In this document: in pieces, positions 60,878-64,000 of the stretch | Layout of the letters: the number at the start of each line of letters is the position of its first letter | How positions within the stretch are numbered: position 1 is the stretch's first letter | NCBI RefSeq assembly: GCF_000742835.1 | Contig: NZ_CP008941.1 | Location: 2,285,690-2,349,689 of the forward strand | Direction of reading: 5' to 3' | Length of the DNA stretch: 64,000 bases | DNA from: Candidatus Paracaedibacter acanthamoebae | GTDB lineage: Bacteria > Pseudomonadota > Alphaproteobacteria > Paracaedibacterales > Paracaedibacteraceae | The notes under the pieces: generated by a model | Told to the model about the DNA's origin: nothing | Seen by the model: the letters and a program-made list of their open reading frames with translations, nothing else | Databases searched by the model: none | Translations under genes and position numbers: made by a program

Positions 60878-62336
60878 TGGCGGCTCTTGGTTCGACAGGC
60901 CCAAAAACTCGATCGACCTCATGTCTGTTTGTCTGGTGACCTATCAGATCGCGGGCATACCGGACCATACGCTCATTTGTTTCTGTTAAGTATTGAGTTT
61001 CTAAATCATCGCCTTGGGTAAAAATTTCTGCCACAACATGACGGCCTCGATACCCTGTCTCAAAGCAGGACTGGCAGCCCTTGCCCGAACATTCTACGCA
61101 ACTGCGTCGAATAAGGCGCTGGGCCATGGCACCTTTCAAAACGCCTGATAGATATCCCGTTGGAACACCTAAATCTTCAAGTCGGCGTGGGATTAGTCTG
61201 ACATCGCTCACGTGAAGGGTGGTCAAAACGAGATGACCTGTCATCGCGGCCCGAACGGCTGTCATCGCTGTTTCGGCGTCACGGATTTCTGAAACATAAA
61301 TCACGTCGGGATCATGGCGTAAGATGGATCGTAACGCTTTAGCAAAATCAGTTACCTCTTCTTGAATTTCGGTTTGGCGTACACCTTCTAATCGATATTC
61401 AATGGGTTGTTCGACGGTCATAATATTGCGCCCTGCTGGGATAATTTCTTGCAGCATAGAATAGAGAGTTGTGGTTTTGCCTGATCCTGTGGGGCCTGTG
61501 ATAATAAATAAGCCCTCTGAGCTTCGAGCGATATTTTTAAGCTTGGCAACTTGATGGGTTAGTAGCCCCAGCTGATCTAATCCTGTTTGCACGGAGCGGG
61601 GATCGAGTAAGCGAATGACAATGCTTTCTCCATCTTTGGTTGGCATGGTTGAGAGACGGCAATCAATAGGATCGCTGCCTTGATAAAAACGGAAGGATCC
61701 ATCTTGGGGGCGGCGAGCTTCGGCGAGGTCCAGGTGGCCTAAAACTTTAATATGGGCACAGAGCGCCTGCCATTGGTCCCGGTGTAAAGTCTGTAGCGGC
61801 ACAAGCAGTCCATCGAGTCGCAGTAAGACTTGGCAATGATGTAAGGCTGGTAAGAAGTGCACGTCACTGGCCCTCGCTTCTAAAGCCCGCGAAATCAGTT
61901 GCCGCAAAAGGTCAGGGGCGTAGTCTTGAGATGACGATGCTAGCGGTTGGCTGTGACTTAACTGTTCCATAGTGCGCGGATCGGCTAAATAAAGAATAGG
62001 ATTCTGATCTGGATAGGCCAAAGCCAGGGAATGCTGAATGAATAGATCATGGGGGTCGGCCACAACAATATGCAGGCCGTCGTCTGAGGGCGCTTTAATT
62101 TCGACCCAGCCCTGGGGATGACAAAAATAATCAGTACAAACCGATAAGTCGATGAAAGGAAAACCCATAAATTCTGCCAACAGCGGATAGAAGTCTTCGC
62201 GTTTAGCAAAACCGAAAGCTAATAAAATCTCGCCCAAGAACCGCCTTGATCGTCGTTGTTCCCGCAGAGCTGTGTCAAGCTGGTCTTGTCGAATTAACCG
62301 CCGTTCAATCAAAAATTTCCCAAGTTGCTGTGCCAT
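60867..62336 (-). CDS. GspE/PilB-type secretion ATPase
   Basis: A 489-residue hexameric ATPase that powers pilus or pseudopilus assembly. The N-terminal MshEN-type domain (LGKFLIERRLIRQDQLDTAL ... LGEILLAFGFAKREDFYPLLAEFMG) is followed by Walker A GPTGSGKT (281-288), the Asp-box, Walker B DPDVIYVSEIRD, and the His box. A four-Cys zinc site (CVECSGKGCQSC) is kept. The first gene of the E-F-L-M-C-like operon. No pseudopilin or secretin gene is in the window, so the complete machine cannot be confirmed. Confidence 0.93.
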   Translation of the reverse strand: MAQQLGKFLIERRLIRQDQLDTALREQRRSRRFLGEILLAFGFAKREDFYPLLAEFMGFPFIDLSVCTDYFCHPQGWVEIKAPSDDGLHIVVADPHDLFIQHSLALAYPDQNPILYLADPRTMEQLSHSQPLASSSQDYAPDLLRQLISRALEARASDVHFLPALHHCQVLLRLDGLLVPLQTLHRDQWQALCAHIKVLGHLDLAEARRPQDGSFRFYQGSDPIDCRLSTMPTKDGESIVIRLLDPRSVQTGLDQLGLLTHQVAKLKNIARSSEGLFIITGPTGSGKTTTLYSMLQEIIPAGRNIMTVEQPIEYRLEGVRQTEIQEEVTDFAKALRSILRHDPDVIYVSEIRDAETAMTAVRAAMTGHLVLTTLHVSDVRLIPRRLEDLGVPTGYLSGVLKGAMAQRLIRRSCVECSGKGCQSCFETGYRGRHVVAEIFTQGDDLETQYLTETNERMVRYARDLIGHQTNRHEVDRVFGPVEPRAANAA

Positions 62337-62819
62337 GACAATAAAAAATTAATTAACTTGTGGGATGTTTCTAGCACAAATATTATGGACAACAAAGCAA
62401 GTTCTGAGAATTACATGGATAACCCCCTTCTTCCCTGGGTGAGAGAGGCAAGGGAGGAAAATGAACCTTGAAGGAGAAGGGCATTTCCAGCTTAATCCTG
62501 AAAATGTATAGGGACGGCTAAGCTGTTAGAATGTGGAGATCATCGAACGTTGGTTTAGAAAGTTGACTCTCTAAGTATATAGGAAAGGCTTTTACATTCT
62601 TGGCGATCTTACCCTTTCCTCGCCTTGGGGTAAAATTGGAGATTTCTAGAAAACTCTTAAGTTATTGTAATCATAAAATAAAAATTTAATTTATCCTTAT
62701 GGAGATTTTTTCAAATAGCTTTCTTATTTAAGACATTTTAAAGAGGATTTTTTATTGTATCACTCAGAGAAATAAAGTATAAACTGACCATAGTATAGGT
62801 TGTATTTTAGGTATACTCT
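62337..62819. other. Divergent intergenic region between the secretion operon and pbp1A
   Basis: 483 bp with no convincing ORF (the longest plus-strand ATG frames are under 20 codons). An AT-rich segment at 62680-62790 with TTGTATCACTC- and TATAGTATAGG-like stretches probably contains the promoter of the penicillin-binding protein gene. Nothing else is recognised. Confidence 0.5.
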
Positions 62820-64000
62820 GTGGCAGATCGTCCACCAAAACTTTATGCGTCCGATAAAACGCGCGCCAAATCTTCTAAGCCAAAAAAGCAAAAAAATTCT
62901 TTTTCATGGCTTAAGTTTTTTATGCCTAAAATTAGCCTTGGTTGGTTGCTGGGAAAAAAGAAAAAATCAGCCGGTCAAAAAACTGACAAAAAGTCGAAAA
63001 AAAAATCTTCAGGTAAGACCACGATTCGTTGGATGCTCTTTAAGCTGTTCCTAACCTTAGGTGTTTGGATCATGTGTTTTGGCATGCTCACTGTTATGTG
63101 GTTTAGTTATGACTTACCGGATACCGATCAGTTAATGGTGAGTTCGCGCAAGCCCGGTGTGACGATTCAGGCCCGCGATGGAACTGTTATTGGAACCTAT
63201 GGTGATCTATTCGAAGAAATGGTCAAGTTGAATGAGTTGCCGGCCCATGTGCCTCAAGCCTTAATGTCAATTGAAGATCGTCGGTTCTATAGCCATTTTG
63301 GGGTGGATGTGATCGGTCTTGTGCGGGCGGCCTATACCAATTATAAGGCTGGCCGTGTAGTCCAAGGGGGATCCACCGTTACGCAACAGCTTGCTAAGAA
63401 TTTCTTACAAAACCAGGGTAAATACTCTATTCATGACAAATCATTGCGTCGGAAAATTCAAGAAGTGATTTTGGCCGTCTGGTTAGAGATGAAGTTCACC
63501 AAAGAACAAATTATGACGATGTATCTTAACCGAGTTTACTTTGGGGCTGGAACCTTTGGAATTGAAGCAGCTTCTCAGAAATATTATCACAAGCCGGCAA
63601 AGTATCTCACGGTTTATGAGGCCGCTGTTATTGCTGGTTTATTAAAGGCGCCATCCCGCTATTCGCCAACAAGCAATCCAACCCGCTCGCATGAACGAGC
63701 TATGGTTGTGCTGACCCAAATGCACGAGGCAGGCTATATTCGATCGATTGATCAAGTGTTACAACAAAAACATGATGAGATTGATGAAGATCGAATTGAT
63801 ATTAAGAGTGGTAATTTCTTTGGTGATTGGGTTTATGATCAAATTCCAAATTTAATCGGATCCTATGATGAAGATCTGGTGGTGGTGACGACCTTGGATC
63901 CCTTCATGCAAAATCAAGCTGAAATTGCTACCCAAGCAAAGATGGAGGAACTGGGGAAAAAATATAAAACCAGCGAGATTTCTCTGGTGGCCATGACTCC
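62820..64000 (+). CDS. mrcA: Penicillin-binding protein 1A, 5' part (runs off the window)
   Basis: A class A bifunctional peptidoglycan synthase, truncated by the window edge after 393 codons. GTG start with AGG eight bases upstream. A long Lys-rich cytoplasmic tail (KKKKSAGQKTDKKSKKKS) precedes one transmembrane helix (LGVWIMCFGMLTVMWF) and the GT51 glycosyltransferase domain with EDRRFYSHFGVD (catalytic Glu), GGSTVTQQLAKN and RKIQEVILAVWLE. The transpeptidase domain would lie beyond 64000. A shorter frame at 62800-63054 is a shadow. Confidence 0.95.
   Translation, partial: MADRPPKLYASDKTRAKSSKPKKQKNSFSWLKFFMPKISLGWLLGKKKKSAGQKTDKKSKKKSSGKTTIRWMLFKLFLTLGVWIMCFGMLTVMWFSYDLPDTDQLMVSSRKPGVTIQARDGTVIGTYGDLFEEMVKLNELPAHVPQALMSIEDRRFYSHFGVDVIGLVRAAYTNYKAGRVVQGGSTVTQQLAKNFLQNQGKYSIHDKSLRRKIQEVILAVWLEMKFTKEQIMTMYLNRVYFGAGTFGIEAASQKYYHKPAKYLTVYEAAVIAGLLKAPSRYSPTSNPTRSHERAMVVLTQMHEAGYIRSIDQVLQQKHDEIDEDRIDIKSGNFFGDWVYDQIPNLIGSYDEDLVVVTTLDPFMQNQAEIATQAKMEELGKKYKTSEISLVAMT

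Noticed and set aside
62800-63054. 84-codon plus-strand ORF
   Set aside because: Shadow frame of the penicillin-binding protein gene that starts at 62820.
1-64000. tRNA, rRNA and CRISPR loci
   Set aside because: I searched intergenic stretches by eye for T-loop motifs and repeat arrays and found none convincing.

Overview
The window looks like chromosome from an alphaproteobacterium of the intracellular or protist-associated kind, with Holosporales/Paracaedibacter/Odyssella-type lineages as the best guess. This is inferred from gene content: MipZ instead of a MinCD system, an infA-RNase E/G-yacG cluster, a gene-transfer-agent type terminase, a fused indolepyruvate:ferredoxin oxidoreductase, AT-rich DNA, flagellar genes, and several eukaryote-directed proteins (Fic, F-box, patatin, a possible OTU protease). 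No rRNA or tRNA gene was found, so the taxonomy is not proven.

Layout. 1-22.9 kb is mostly housekeeping: an AhpD-like protein, nth-pip, a secreted His/Lys-rich protein, RNase P RNA (rnpB), infA-rng-yacG, a lone GTA-type terminase, the fused oxidoreductase, a secreted nuclease-like protein facing a patatin phospholipase, a frameshifted secreted protein, trmJ-cysS-gltX, a RutE-like nitroreductase, a fliO-fliP operon, a CPA2 antiporter with rnhB, and mipZ. 46.4-64 kb is again core genome: rimP-nusA-infB-rbfA, folE-apaG, hslO, a D-Ala-D-Ala carboxypeptidase with a SPOR-like tail, enoyl-CoA hydratase-mutM, a five-gene type II secretion/type IV pilus-like operon, and the start of a class A penicillin-binding protein.

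The accessory core is 23.3-46.2 kb. A 2714-residue secreted haemagglutinin-like protein carries an embedded OTU/papain-like segment, a DUF637-like pretoxin region and a variable C-terminal toxin. Downstream lie a putative immunity gene, a promoterless second cassette (C-terminus resembling polymorphic toxin type 17) with its own immunity candidate, an orphan immunity-like gene, a third cassette with an HHxP-type C-terminus and an Imm30-like partner, and a fourth cassette fragment cut by an insertion sequence. In all three complete units the shared part ends with the same motif, Y-[QN]-G-P-[DE]-x2-V-L-T-[SK]-D, after which the sequences differ completely. Cassettes 2 and 3 are near-identical direct repeats of about 1.4 kb. 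This looks like a toxin C-terminus switching array, comparable in logic to CdiA/Rhs orphan modules but with its own delimiter.

The rest of the accessory region holds three different IS6-type elements, a Fic protein with a built-in inhibitory motif, a serine resolvase, a HigBA-type toxin-antitoxin pair whose toxin is frameshifted, and a secreted F-box protein with tandem 39-residue TPR-like repeats. OTU-like protease, F-box and Fic together suggest interference with host ubiquitin and AMPylation pathways; that functional link is inference.
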